Below, one piece after another: positions 12,023 through 23,640 of a stretch of DNA of 64,000 nucleotides. The position numbers and the translations under genes are program-made. Location of the stretch: assembly GCA_947172415.1 (NCBI GenBank), contig OX359190.1:3844001-3908000 (forward strand). Reading direction: 5' to 3'. The number at the start of each line of letters is the position of its first letter. Position 1 is the first letter of the stretch. The notes under the pieces were generated by a model. The model saw only the letters and a program-made list of their open reading frames with translations. It had not been told where the DNA came from and made no database searches. This stretch comes from Chondrosia reniformis (lineage: Eukaryota; Porifera; Demospongiae; Chondrillida; Chondrillidae).

Positions 12023-12319
12023 TTAATGGGGTAATGGGGCAAATCCAACGCCAATTGTACCCACAAGTGCTGTTTCAAGAGCAGCTTCATTCAAAACGAC
12101 TGTGCTAAATGCCTCCCCTTCCGTAAAACATTTGTGTGTGGCTTCCACTTTAGCTTGCACTCCTGCAATCGCTTGGCAAAAAAGGTTTTCTATTTGCCCT
12201 TCCATTCTCGAACATTTGCCACAAAAGCCCCAAGTCGAAACATCATCTTCACTCCCGTTCTCTTCTGTCGATGTTTCGTTCCCAGCAGAAGTCTGAGTCT
12301 TCTTCGGCCTCGCTGCCAC
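12023..12319 (-). CDS. small ORF of unknown function, retroelement-like
   Basis: A 98-codon frame reads AARPKKTQTSAGNETSTEE, an acidic stretch, then WGFCGKC and a helical segment ending near a stop at 12023. The first codon is GTG, not ATG, and TATAG immediately precedes it, so it may be an internal exon. A basic N-terminus, acidic linker and short Cys pair followed by a coiled segment recall ORF1/gag-like proteins, but I recognise no family. Confidence 0.3.
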   Translation of the reverse strand: MAARPKKTQTSAGNETSTEENGSEDDVSTWGFCGKCSRMEGQIENLFCQAIAGVQAKVEATHKCFTEGEAFSTVVLNEAALETALVGTIGVGFAPLPH

Positions 12320-13241
12320 TATAAATCGACTCGCCTAATCACAGCCATAACTCAAGGCTACCAGGGATGTTTTTGACGCACAAATGCAAAAAAATGCCTG
12401 CCACGATGGGCGATTTTGACGCTTCCGTATTCTTCTTTCAGGTAAGTAATTTTGTTACTGACACTACCACTATCGGGAACGGTAGGTATTGACTGTAGAC
12501 TGGGCGATCCATTCTCCAAGATAGTAACTAATTGCAGCCTCCAATTGGAGGAGAGCTAGTCTGGGGGTGGTATTGCTAGGAATAGCTAACAGATGGCTGA
12601 TGGCAGAGGGGTGGGTTCTTTGAGAGCCTCTGGTACCTGCAGGTGGTAAGAAGTTGCTAAATTACGGGACATCAAGAAGTAGCATCCCAGGTGAAAGGCC
12701 TGATTGCAGCCCAGCCACTAACCAGCTTACTAAACGCCTCTGGGAAGTCTCGTAAAGCCTCCTGCCACCGGAGTGGCAACAGTGGAGATGGGGTCACTCA
12801 AGAGAGCAATGTTGAACAACTCTCCATGGATGGTACCCTCCCTGCGAAGGCATCCAATGCCTGCAGGTCTTTGATGTATACATATTGGGAACCTATAAGG
12901 AATGACATACGGGAGGAGGGAGTCTTTCCGGCTAGTAGGGTTCTTTTTTGGAACATATGAGTTATATTTCTTGACTCTCTCCTGAATAGCTATAAGTGTA
13001 TGCAGTCTTGTTCCCGATTGTATATATAGAGCTAATTTAACACATGCACATCTGCCTCAATCATGTATGGTATGCAGGGTCTACATGCTTTGTGGTGCAT
13101 GTTGTATAAGAAATGACTATGTATATATACACGTGCATGATGCACCCAAAGGTACTTAGTTATACATGTAAATGTATATAGTTAAATTATGTAGGGCAGT
13201 CACAGGGAAGAAATATGATATTACATATATAGTTATGCTTT
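12320..13241. other. no assigned gene; GC-richer 12430-12950
   Basis: From about 12430 to 12950 the base composition is clearly richer in G and C than the flanks and contains a 89-codon + strand open frame (12691-12960) with no recognised motif. It could be a retroelement 5' leader, but nothing decides this. 12960-13241 is AT-rich. Confidence 0.3.
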
Positions 13242-13990
13242 TTAAATGACTACTACTATATAGTTGGTTGCTGCTGGCTCCTTCCCTACTGTCCTAACAG
13301 CTGGCTGGCTGCTTCGTGGAAGGGGGCTGCTGTCTTTGCTAGTGGAAGCGAAGTCAGAGGTGGACCCAGTCCCCTGCAATTGGCTAGAGGGGAGGCTCAG
13401 TGGCTGGTGGTTCATGTACCCCCCATGGGCAAGCTGTTGATCAATGGTTGCTGCTGCAACAGAAGACACATGAAGTGGTGCACCTACCCTGTGATGCGAC
13501 AAAACGGGTGTAGTGGCTGAGGTCTACTTGCCTCCAATTCACGAGCTGTTGACTTGAGGCTGCCTGGATTCTGCAGGATCTATCATACACCCACCAGCCA
13601 TCCCCTGCAAACTGCAAGTGAGCCTGCAGAATAATGTTGGTGTAGGCCATTAGCACGGGGAGTCTGTGCGGGTGTAAGGTGCACAGTGCTGCCGTATACC
13701 TATGGAAACTTAGCAGCCATGTGAAGATATCATCCACTGTCTTTCTGCTGCGCTTACGCAAGTGATGGGTGGAGCAGTGGTGTGGTGAATGCAGTCCTTC
13801 CTGGGAAGGGCTGTCTGCAATGGAGAAGCTGGCAAAAACCAATGAAGCTCCACAAAGGAGCCCTCCTGCAAGTACAGGATGAGCTTGGCAGGAAGGACCT
13901 CTTCTGTGTCACGCACCACCAGCTGCAAGCCTAGCTGGGTGGACCTCACCCCTTGGAGTCCACTTCTCCTGCTGGAGGTAGTGCAGGGGG
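13242..13990 (-). pseudogene. DIRS-like ORF1 (gag) relic
   Basis: DIRS-type retroelements encode a gag-like ORF1. Here minus-strand pieces read LPAKLILYLQEGSFVEL (about 13870) and, after a frameshift, TVDDIFTWLLSFHRYTAAL, LPVLMAYTNIILQAH, GDGWWVYDRSCRIQAA and NWRQVDLS (13720-13510). These match the DIRS gag pattern 'LP.KLV..I..G.FV.M..LL ... I..W..CF.IY.AVL... P.L..Y...I... W..YD..FR..A'. The region is GC-richer than its flanks. At least two frameshifts break it. No RT, RNase H or recombinase lies nearby, so this is an isolated fragment. A second DIRS gag lies at 23640-27151. Confidence 0.65.
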
Positions 13991-14065
13991 CATAGGGGTG
14001 GCGGCAGTTGTAATTTTGTGTTGTATACTTGAGTTGTGTGTAAGCTGCCTGTGTTTAACCATGTA

Positions 14066-14409
14066 CAGTGTAACCTGGATAATCTGCCCCCGCTTAATAT
14101 GCCAAACTGCCAAATCTGCCTAAGTTTGTATAGAACAAATTCATTTGAATACTAGAAGTATCTATGTAATCCGCCAACTGCCGAATCTGCCTTCCGCCAT
14201 TATTTTATTGCCTCAGTTGCTCATTTAAAGGTGTTTTTCACCTTCGTATTCAGCCGCTTTCATCAAGATTTTAATTATACGGGGTAGATCTAAGAGATGG
14301 CCTCTAAGCATTCCAGAACATTTTTGATGATATTTGGTTAATCTACCAAACTCAATATTCCGCCAAAAAGTGCTTGAACGAATTGTGGTGAATTATCCGG
14401 GTTATACTG
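14066..14409. mobile_element. complete Tigger-like MITE, copy 2
   Basis: A 344-base element flanked by TA (14064-14065, 14410-14411). The left end reads CAGTGTAACCTGGATAATC and the right end, reverse-complemented, CAGTATAACCCGGATAATT. It shares nearly its whole interior with 6029-6436, including a vestigial MASKHSRT start at 14297. It therefore derives from an autonomous pogo/Tigger element by internal deletion. Confidence 0.75.
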
Positions 14410-14619
14410 TACGTACTCTCTAAGGAGGCATACAAAATAATTGGCTGTAAATGTATGGCAATAACAAGCAAATGTAACAAAAGATTGAGAACTTTCTTTT
14501 GGTCTAGTATTTAAATGAAGTTCTAAGAATATTGTTCTCTTCACTGGAAGTACACATTATTCATTTTTAGATTGAATCATATTGCAAATCTAATCTAGAT
14601 TTTTAACCCTTTATGAGCG

Positions 14620-15535
14620 AGATAATTACGTGGGCGGAAGAATCGTCAACAGGAACTATAAATTGTCTCAAGGGGACCATGAGGAAGAAATTAAATTTTG
14701 TCACCTCGATTGAAAGCGTCAACTTAGTTCTGACTTTACACTATTATAATTCTTAGCTAGAATAAACATATTGGTGATAGCTAGGTCAAAGCAGAACCTA
14801 AAGATGTATTTGTAGCACTTTATTCCTTTTAGTCGTACCTTGTAAAACCCCATAGCTGGTCATTTCTCTCTACTCCTCCCATTTACCTTTTATATAAAAA
14901 GACAGCCTGGGGACAGGAGAAGTTGTCATGTGAACCATCTCTTTTCCTTCTCTTTACCAATTCTGAGGTCGTAAGGTCTGAGTTAGAAGCTGCTACACAC
15001 ACTGCCTTGTTGTCTTAACATATTGAAATGGTAAGATATTTGTACAGTTCTGTTTAGGTACATCCTTAAGTGTTATAGGAAACCATTTCTGTTTGTTCTA
15101 AGGGTGCCACACCCATAGAGCCCCATTCTAGAAAGGTCAATAAGACGACATACACTGGTAAAAATTTGTCAAAATAGAAATGTTGCTGGTTGTCTCTGAA
15201 GTTGCGCCATAATGTCTTTACCACTCTTGTCCCTAACCCTACCTCTTGGGTGTTTGGCGTCTTTTCAGTGTAAATGTCAAATTCTGAAACATATCCAATA
15301 TGGGCATCAGCCAGTGTCCACACCTTTATGCCTCTTTTGGTGGGTTTTTGGGCATATATTGTTTAAGACTGTATCGGCCCTTATAAGGTATCATTGCCTC
15401 ATCTACTAACATATCCCAGTTTGTCTTGTTCACAGTTGACATGGATTTTGAAAGCTTGCTAATGATTGGTTGTACATTGCCAAGTTGGTCATACAGGTGG
15501 AGTTCCAGGTAAGGCAAGAGATTCATTGTCAACGA
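14620..15535 (-). pseudogene. piggyBac transposase relic
   Basis: DDE_Tnp_1_7 family. From 15480 down the minus strand reads DMLVDEAMIPYKGRYSLKQY and PKNPPKEA (the D of DEAM is catalytic), then WTLADAHIGYVSEFDIYT, GLGTRVVKTL, the linker with DNKAVCVAASNSDLTTSE and KRRKRDGS, and at about 14880 GVERNDQLWGF (the D of RNDQ is the last conserved catalytic Asp), ending CYKYIFRFCFDLAI and TNMFILAKNY. Three or more frame breaks separate these. The N-terminal half, before the VDEAM motif, is absent. No TTAA-flanked inverted ends were identified. Confidence 0.8.
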
Positions 15536-15805
15536 AGTGTCTTGTGATTCTTCTTGCTACACTGAAAAATTATTTATTTTAACCTTTTTTAAAGGTTATT
15601 TCTTATGAAACTGTTCTGACCTTATAAAATGTTACTTTGACCACATACAAAATGAGGTCATTTTTACCTAATTAAATTTGTATTAAGTTTACAATAAACT
15701 TTGGCTATAACAACTATTTATTATGATCACTGTAAACATTTTTATTAGTATACATAGTCATAGCTGATTGTAAATGGCAATTATATTTATTTTGTTGAAT
15801 CATTA

Positions 15806-16305
15806 CTGCGCTAGTGGAACATGTCAACACTTCTGGAATTATCAATAAAGTCGCTAACTAACACTCTTTTTTAATATATTCTATTTTACTTTAGAAACAT
15901 CGTATCACTAAACAAATTATATAGAATTGAAGCGCCATTCTTTTGTAATATTTTAGCTACACCAGCATCAGGATAGCAGGCTTTAAGGAGAAGGTAAGTG
16001 GCCGAGGTGATAGGTACCAAATCGCCAAAACTGTTTTATCAGACAGTGGAAAATACGAATATAGAATAAATGGTGACACCAATCTATGAAGGATAATAAT
16101 ATCTAACGATTGTATTTTAAATTCCCTATAGTTTTGAACTATAATCGAAAACGTATTTTCTTACCTTTATCGGGCTCCTCTAGTACTTCATAACTCAGTT
16201 AAACAAGGGAATATTCCAGGAGTATACATACAACACTTACTGAAGAGATTGATGTCAAAAAATGGTTAGATATACAATCCTCCTCTGTCTGATAATTGGC
16301 TCATT
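15806..16305 (+). repeat. dispersed ~500-bp repeat, copy 1
   Basis: This segment reappears in inverse orientation at 35246-35750 with the same order of landmarks (GTGGAACATGTC, ATTATATAGAATTGAAGCG, GGTGACACCA, CATTTTTTGACATCAA). No coding frame spans it. It abuts the inverted arm at 16358 here and a hairpin-capped repeat at the other copy. It may be a solo LTR or a nonautonomous element; the ends are not defined well enough to decide. Confidence 0.7.
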
Positions 16306-16357
16306 TTCCATTTGTCTCTTCTCCTTCTAACAGTATTGTCACATGATTGTCAGCCAA

Positions 16358-16930
16358 AATTAATAGTATAGCTTAGCCATCATACAATAACGTCTTAGGA
16401 CGTCGCATATACACCCAAATATTTGGTACACATTATACAAACATGAGACTTCCTAAGTTGATATTTCAAGTAAGGCTTCTCGGTAGCAATACAGTTTTTT
16501 TGATTGAAGTTTTTTGTTGTCGTAAGATGTAAGTGGAAACAGTAAGCATATTGCATGTCTACTAATATCTATGTAATTATCAATGGCGAAAATGTACGAG
16601 CAATTAACGTAGTATAATCAAAAGAAAAATAGAACGTTTCAGTCATGTATGCCTTTATTCCTCAGCTATTATTAACGTAGTATAATCGAAAGATAAACAG
16701 AACGTTTAGGTCACATTGGTCTTCCTCTGCTATACTATATGAATTGCTCATAAGATTTGGAAATTGATAATTTGACATTGATAACGACTAGTGATGACTC
16801 GTGACATTTCAGTGGCTGGTGCTCCACTTCACGTACAGGTCACATGCTAAAGACGCTTCCACTTGGAATGTGACACGTTTGTAGGCGCTAATATGACGAT
16901 TTACAAAAATCGGAAATTCGTTGACATGTG
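16358..16930 (+). repeat. left arm of long inverted repeat
   Basis: About 570 bases that pair with 18944-19610 in inverse orientation. Landmarks shared in reverse are ACTAATATCTATGTAATTAT, GCGCTAATATGACGATTTAC, CCACTTCACGT and ATCATACAATAACGTC/GACGT. It probably contains an inverted copy of the gypsy element's 3' LTR plus the last codons of its integrase, since the matching right arm overlaps the end of that gene. Confidence 0.75.
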
Positions 16931-17619
16931 TCACATGCGTGTTTTATGCTAATCCATTCACTATTACATGTAAATTGAAGTCACATATTCAATTTATGTT
17001 AGAGACAACAATTTTATGAGTAGATACTAGCATGCTGTTAGTCTAGCATGCATGGTTGAGTGTAAAATATGCAGATGCACTATCAATAAAAGCATCCATA
17101 CACATACATGGCAATTAAATAACTAGAGCTTTAGGTGTTCTCAAAGTAATCCAGCTTTCTGCTTAAAATAAGCATAAAAAAGGAAAAAGAAGCAAACAGG
17201 GAAAAAGTTAAAATACAGTTAGTTTTAACCAGAAACCTAAGCTGCTGTAAAACCTTGAATGTTGCTGCTAACTGTCAGATAAGTAGCACTCTTTTTTATG
17301 GTAACAGCTGGAAGACCAAAAACAAACTCTGGAATAAACAAAGCCACTTCACTTATGGTCTTCTCATACTCCAGATTAAGTATGTAGTAGGCTGAGAACC
17401 ATAACATCAGAGCTTTACTGAATCTCTAAATACCTAAAACCAATACCTTCTTTTCCATTATCAAATAATAGGTGTAAATGTTATTGATGTCTTCAACACA
17501 GATAATTGTAGGAGATGGTGTAGCAGCATTATTTGCAATAGAATCCAAACCTTCACTTATCTGCAAATCTAATAATAGACAAACGCTAAAGTCAGTCTGC
17601 CACTGCTGGACCCCTCAAA
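16931..17619. other. spacer inside the inverted repeat, no gene seen
   Basis: About 690 bases between the left arm and the gypsy protease relic. No coding similarity was recognised. Confidence 0.35.
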
Positions 17620-18995
17620 TGCTTAGTGTTTAGTGGAAGGTCTACCTCTTGAAATGGAGATTGACACAGGAGCAGATGTTAGGGTCTAAAAATGGGATTC
17701 TGCCACTAGCTGCTGCCAGGCTACAGCGACGGGCTGTCTTGTTGTCTGCTTATCGGTATGACATTATCTATAAGTCAACGCAAGTCCGGGCCAATGCTGA
17801 TGGTCTGGCTTGATTGCCCTTACCAAGCATGACAAAAGAGGGAGATGCTCCTGCAGCCAGTGTACTTAATTATAGACCATCTCCCAGTAGCAAATAGCCA
17901 GCTTGAAGCAGCTACTCAGAAGGACCCCACTCTAAGTAAAGTATGGACATACACTTGTCAAGGCTGGCCCCAAGATTTCCCTAAGGAGTTAAAATACTTC
18001 AGCTCCATTAGTTCACAATTGACAGTTGAGGGTTGGATTGTGCTTAGAGGAAGTCGGGTCGATATTCCTCAATCCTTGAAGGGAGGGATCAAGAAGGAAC
18101 TCCATTTAAATCACCTGTGAATGTGTAGTGTGAAAAAGGTCGCCAGGAGTTATGTTTGGTGATCAGGACATAGAGAACTTAGTGATCAGGACATAGAGAA
18201 CTTAGTAAAAGCATGTGTAGCATGCCAGCAAAGCAAGGATTTACCAGCAGTAGCACCTTTGAGTCCATGGATATGGCCTTTGAGGCCATGGCAGAGAATT
18301 CACGTGGATTTTGCTGGTCCTTTCATGGGTAAAATATTTTTCATTATCGTGGATGCACACTCAAAGTGGCCTGAAGTGTTCCAAATGCACGAAACCTCAG
18401 CCGCCAAAACCATCGCATTACTACAACAAGTTTTCGCCTCCTATGGACTTCCACTGTAGCTGTTTTCAGACAACGGTCCTCAGTTTAGATCAGAGGAATT
18501 TGGTGAATTCCTGAAAAGGAACAGAGGGAAGCATATACGTTTCTCTCCATACCATCCTGCTTCAAATGGACAAGCTGAACGTTTTGTAAGAACCTTTAAG
18601 CAGGCCATGAGAGCCACAGCAACTGGCAGTTCGCAGCTTCACACAAGGCTCTGCAATTTCCTTTTAGGCTATCGATCAACACCACATTAAACCACTAATC
18701 GAACACCCAGTTCTCTTTTCTTACAACGAGACGTACGCACCCAGTTAGACTTGTTGAGAGCAAACTGTGAAGAGCAGGTGGTTAAGGCACAGGCTAGACA
18801 AGTAGTTGATAACGACCAGCACGCCAAATTGAGGTTGGGAAAAACGTTATGACAAGAAATTTTGGTCTTGGCCAGAAGTGGATCCCTGGAGTTATTGTAG
18901 AGATGCTAGGACCCCGTACCCAGTTGGTTAAAACGGCACGTGGAACATGTCTGCGAATTTCTGATATTTGTAAATCGTCATATTAGCGCCTTCAG
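17620..18995 (+). pseudogene. Ty3/gypsy pol relic: protease scrap, RNase H tail, integrase
   Basis: Three parts in order. 17639-17691 reads LEMEIDTGADVRV, an aspartic-protease DTGA site. From 17692 LAAARLQRRAVLLSAYRYDI and ANADGLA form the gypsy RNase H C-terminus, so the RT and most of RNase H are deleted. The integrase follows from 17845: zinc-binding region degraded by a stop at 18118, but VKACVACQQSKD remains; core WQRIHVDFAGPF (first Asp), a stop at 18457, then LFSDNGPQF (second Asp) and NGQAERFVRTFKQA (Glu). A 24-base tandem duplication (about 18160-18207) lies before the core. The C-terminal WIPGVIVEML...LVKTARG matches the usual gypsy integrase tail and runs into the right inverted arm. 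Confidence 0.8.
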
Positions 18996-19610
18996 ACTTG
19001 TCACATTCTAGGCAGAAGTGTCTTTAGCATGTGATCTGCACGTGAAGCGGAGCACCAGCACTGAAATGTCACGAGTCATCACCAGTCGTTATTGATGTCA
19101 AATTATCAATTGTGAAAACTTATGAGCAGTTCATATAGTATAGCGGAGGAAGGCCAATGACGGAGGAAGGCCAATTAAGGCCTACGTGACCGAAACATTC
19201 TATTTTTCTTTTGATTATACTAGGTTAATAATTAAAAGAAGAATAGAAGGTTTTGGCCACGTAGGCCTTAATTCCTCAGCTGTTATTTAGGTAGTATAAT
19301 AGCTAAGAAATTAAGGCCTACGTGAATGAAACGTTCTATTTTCTTTTGATTATACCACGTTAAATGCTCATACATTTTCGCCATTGATAATTACATAGAT
19401 ATTAGTAGAAATGCAATATGCTTACTGTTTCCACCTACCTCTTACGACAACAAAAAATTTCGTTCAAGGAAACTGTATCGCTACCGAGAAGCCTTACTTG
19501 AAATATCAACTTCGGATGTCTAATGTTTGTATAACATGTTACCAAATATTTGTGTGCATATGCAACGTCATTACACGTCATTGTATGATGGCTAAGCTAT
19601 ATTACTAATT
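18944..19610 (-). repeat. right arm of long inverted repeat
   Basis: Pairs with 16358-16930. It begins within the integrase tail and continues through sequence likely to be the element's LTR. It is about 95 bases longer than the left arm because of internal short repeats at 19140-19340, where GGAGGAAGGCCAAT and a TAAGGCCTACGTGA motif recur in direct and inverted order. Confidence 0.7.
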
Positions 19611-20167
19611 ATTGAATGGCTCTATGCCAATCTAATTCTTTGAGTTTACCAGTGTTTTGGCTGCCACCTCTTGCATTGATTACCCAGATTTGTTGCCCTC
19701 ACCATTTGCCTTGGCATCAAGATGCCTTTAGGCTTTGGCGGTCTGGCTAGAGAAAGAATTCCACGCCCTCTTTTGCAGCTTTTGGAGGACGCAGTTCACC
19801 TCCAAGGATGACGTAACATGAAACAGGTGACTCATTACTCCCAAAGCACGGAATAATTTGTAATAACAGCTGCTAAGAATCGTATCATCAAAAGAAGCAG
19901 CTGAACTCCTGGAGATGAAACTATCCATAGAATACATGGTCCCATCACTCAATCATGCTTACCATGCCTATAAGATGACAAACCAGCACTCTTGCAAATG
20001 AACCTAGGGAAAAAGATCCGCTGGTCTGAGTGACAAATCCATGCAGCCTACCATGTGTATACTGGTACACTTTCAACCAATCAAAATCAACCGACCATGA
20101 ACATCTCAACTTTAAATAGCAACTAATAGTATGCACAATATAATAAACTGATCAATGTATATACAAA
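19611..20167. other. no recognised gene
   Basis: Two minus-strand open frames (19728-19952, 19945-20136) have ordinary amino-acid composition but no motif that I can name. They lie just downstream of the DIRS-like element and could be a decayed piece of it; I do not call a gene. Confidence 0.3.
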
Positions 20168-20558
20168 AACAATTATTTCGAGTTTAAAAACTCGTGGGGC
20201 TGCCACCCCCCGAATTAACTCGAACTACTTTGCCACATCGTTGGTATGTAATACATATATTCGTAATACTAACGATTGAGGACGCTTAAGTGTCCTGAAA
20301 TCGATAAATAACGATGGAAAAGGTTCGTTAACTAAAGCTTCCTAAACGTCGCCATTTGCAAAAACGATGTATTGATGTGTAAATTAAGTGTTACTATAGT
20401 TGCGTATGAATTCGTATTATACATTTATCGATGTATAAAATAAATGTTGTAATAGTTGCGTATGAACCCGTACTATATATATCTTTCTGTAACATGAAGC
20501 CGTACAATGTATTCGGCAAATGAAAACAATATAAGGGGCTGCCTGTGGCAGCCCCTAA
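20168..20558 (+). repeat. hairpin-capped repeat, copy A2 (full)
   Basis: Starts in a run of A with ATTTCGAGTTTAAAAACTCG, then GGGGCTGCCACCCCCC and the return arm of the outer stem (AACTCGAACTACTT). Next come CATCGTTGG...CTAACGATTGAGGA, the palindromic GGACGCTTAAGTGTCC, two GTTGCGTATGAA blocks, a TATATA run, CATGAAGCC, GAAAACAATATAA and the 3' hairpin GGGGCTGCCTGTGGCAGCCCC followed by TAATAA. It sits directly downstream of the tyrosine recombinase gene on the opposite strand. Confidence 0.85.
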
Positions 20559-20631
20559 TAAATTAATATATTAAAGTCACATCTTAATATGTACTGAAAT
20601 CAAACGTATAATATATACTCCAAATCAAGGA

Positions 20632-21780
20632 TTAATGTATAGCTACTGACTGTTTAGAAATCTTAGATAATTCTGAACAGTGGATGCAAATATATAACTG
20701 ATATGCAGAACTCTCCCATCTGCCCAACATCTTAATAATGTTATCGGGAATACCCCTTTTGGCAACTGTTGTTGCAGCCCCAATCCTAATGCTATGTCCA
20801 CAAAAATCCTCTGGCTTAATACTGGGTGTATTTCCAAGTGCCTCCCGAAGTTTTGCCACAAATGATGTCCGAATACAAGGTTTATTAGTTTTAAAACAGA
20901 AAAGAGGACCATGATGGTTACCACGGTTATTAGTGTAATCAGTCAATGCAGCCACTGGACATAAATTGGTCTCTGTCCTGCCCAAATGAATTGTAACACC
21001 CTTCCTAAAGGGATAAGTCTTTGATGATTTAATGTGAATAGCCACTGATGTGGGTCGAGAACCATTATCCGAAGTAACATCTGAAAAGGATGAATGTACT
21101 GTTGAATCATAACTCACGCCATCAGGAATTTAAAACTCATTGAATCGTAGAAAACCAAAGAAACCATTGTTAGCTGCTGCCCAATACATTCTATTATTTC
21201 TACGATTAGGATCTACTGCTAAATGTCGTTTCAAGATCCTCATTGTGTCAGGAGTAATAGGTAAACGAGGACGTGAAATCTCCCCCTGCGACCTATGGAT
21301 ACCTCTTAACAGTAACAGAATGCGCGGAGAACTATTAAAAAGTAGACCGTATGACACATGCAAATGCCTGACTGCAGACAGGTATAACTTAATAGTTTTG
21401 TAAGACAGGCCTTCTTTACCTAGGCTAGCCATGAATAACAAACGTGTAGACTCTGATACTGGAGTAGCAATCAGGTTATATTTAGTGCAAAAAGCTAAGA
21501 AGTGTTTTATGCCCGATTGGTAGCTCTTACGGGTGTATTCTGCGAGGCCTCTTTGCAAATACTCAAAAACAGAGTCCTCCACATCTCGGACAGCCTGCGT
21601 GAATCCTGTACCACCACCAGCTGCCACAGATCTTCTGAAATTTGAGTTGGCAGTTTGTCTGCTGAGGGAACCTGGTAAAAATTAATCCATCTTACCCCTA
21701 GATACACTATCAGCAGGACCATTCCAAATACCAGGTACATGCTCAATAGCAAGTGTAAACCTAAAAAATGGCTGTCAAAC
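20632..21780 (-). pseudogene. DIRS-like RNase H tail and tyrosine recombinase
   Basis: DIRS-type retroelements integrate with a tyrosine recombinase instead of a DDE integrase. From 21760 the minus strand reads LAIEHVPGIWNGPADSVSRG, the end of the DIRS RNase H. The recombinase follows: N-terminal SAM-like region EYTRKSYQSGIKHFLAFC, then RFNEF with a single TAA stop at 21130, then the C-terminal domain. Catalytic residues are present: R in FGFLRF, H and R in GHSIRIGAATT, W in LGRWES and Tyr in YQLYI. Apart from the stop and a shift near 21690 the gene is nearly intact, so it is fairly young. RT and methyltransferase are missing, replaced by the LINE at 21841-23640. Confidence 0.8.
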
Positions 21781-21840
21781 AAACACATTATTATTACAGA
21801 CATTTCACAGTTTAATATCAGTGATATGCACTTGTTACAG

Positions 21841-23640
21841 TCAATGATAAAGTCTGTATATGTAATGGGTCAGGTTTTCCCATGCTCCTCTGTCGGTGGC
21901 TAGTCTTCTCAGCATGTCTAGGTCTCTGGGGCTGGACAGTTTAAGGTTTCGGTATGTTGCATTCTGTGCAGCTGCTGTGCATAGTTCTTTCCTGATCACA
22001 GTCATCAGTCCGGTCTGGTGTCTTCCAACTCGTCCTTTCATTCCTGAGACTTTGGGTGGCATAACATATAGGTCTAGGGCAGCTTGAGCAGGGGACAGCG
22101 GTGGAAGTCGGAGCACATGCCCTAAGAGGTGCCATCTGGCTAGTCTAACATCCCAGGACAAAGGCTGTGTGTCACACTTTGTGTATAGCACTCCGTTGCT
22201 GATGCGATTGGGATAGAATACTTGGGCAAGTCGTCTCAGATGTCTACGGTGGGTTGCATCCAGTTTGTCAGACAAGAACTGAGTTAGTCGCCAAGTGCCA
22301 CTATTGTACAGCAGGATTGGATGGATGTATGCATTGCAGAGCCGCACTTTGATGGCAAGATTCACTCGGGATGCTCCCCACATTCCCTGCAGCTTTCTCA
22401 TCGAGAGCTGTGCCAGGTTGATACAAGCCTGTAGATCCACTACACAGACTAAACTTGAGCCTAAGGTCTTCATCTTCCTCCAGGCTTCATTGCTATGATC
22501 AGGAGAGCCTTTAGGAGCCAGGTAAATGTGGGTGCGCTCGGTCTTATCTTTGTTGACCTGCAAGCTCCACTCAGGAAGTTGGTCTGAGCATACCTCCAAA
22601 GCCTGCTTTAGATGTTGTTGAACAAAGCTAAGGAAGTCTAGATCATCTGCATCTGTGTTTCTAATGAAAGACCTCTACAAGCATCTTCCTGTGGAAGTGC
22701 AGGGAATCGTGGGCAAAGATCACGCATAGCTGCCTCATAGTAGCAGTTGAAGAGAATGGGACTGAGGCTATCACCCTGTGGAGTGCCAATGTTGGTTTCA
22801 AATGCTAGTGCTTCGACATTGCCTATGCGGACTTGAAGAGTAGTCTGGGTCAGGAGTGCCTGGACCATGCGGACCACATCCATGTCATTTGTCAATTCAC
22901 TAACTACATGCAGCAGTCGATGACTGTCTACTGTGTCAAAGGCACAAGAAAGGTCTATGCCTAGGATTTGTAGCTCCGTAACTTTGTCCTGTACCATGTT
23001 ATTCAACACACGTTTGGCAAAGACAAGGTCAGCCGTTAAGCGACCCTTCCGGAAAGCACTCTGAGAAGTGGGAATGTAGCTATCCACCTGTTCACTTACA
23101 CGCTCTAGGACTACCAAAGAGAAACCTTTATGGATAGAATTAAGCAGAACCACTGGACACAGATTTTTGAGTTCCCCTTTTGGCTTACCAGGTTTCTGCA
23201 GTGGGATGATCACTCCCTGTCCAATGGTACTATTCACTTCTCCTCTTTCAAAAATGTCATTCAGTACTCCAGCTATGTGTGCAGCTAAGGCAAACCCACC
23301 ATACTTCAATAACTCGTTGGGAATCTTGTCGGCGCCACATGCACGATGGCTTTTAAGGGTCTTCATGGCTCGAAATACTTCCTCTGGGGTAATGGGGTGA
23401 CATAGGGGCCTTGAAACCAGGGCATCCAGATCTTGTGCATTGGGGGACTTGAACTGGCCTTCAAAGAATCTACTCACTCGAGAGACTTGTTCGTTGGGAT
23501 CCACAATTCTCTCTCCTGCAATGTTATTTACCATTATACCATGGGCTACCTTCTGTAACTTCATCTCCTTAACAGCAGCAAACATCTTAGCCCCGTCATT
23601 GTGTAACTTCTCAAACGCATATGACAAAACCAAATCAGAA
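21841..23640 (-). pseudogene. LINE (non-LTR) reverse transcriptase and C-terminal region
   Basis: The RT domain begins around AFEKLHNDGAKMFAAVKEM and has HPITPEEVFRAMKTL, ACGADKIPNELLKYG, GVIIPLQKPGK, TSQSAFRKGRLTADL, the ILGIDLSCAFDTVDSHRLL motif A, and GTPQGDSLSPILF motif B. The catalytic YADD box is altered: after a one-base shift at about 22640 it reads NTDADDLDF, so Tyr is replaced by Asp. The rest (22599-21841) has VNKDKTERTHIYL, GSSLVCVVDLQACINLA, AYIHPILLYNSGTWRLT and the HLRRLAQVFYPNRISN region that follows RT in many LINEs. No endonuclease domain is seen upstream, as expected for a 5'-truncated insertion. Confidence 0.8.

Noticed and set aside
15806-16305. Firm call as a 5' LTR of the gypsy relic at 17.6 kb
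   Set aside because: Its other copy is inverse and distant, and no matching repeat follows the integrase in direct orientation.
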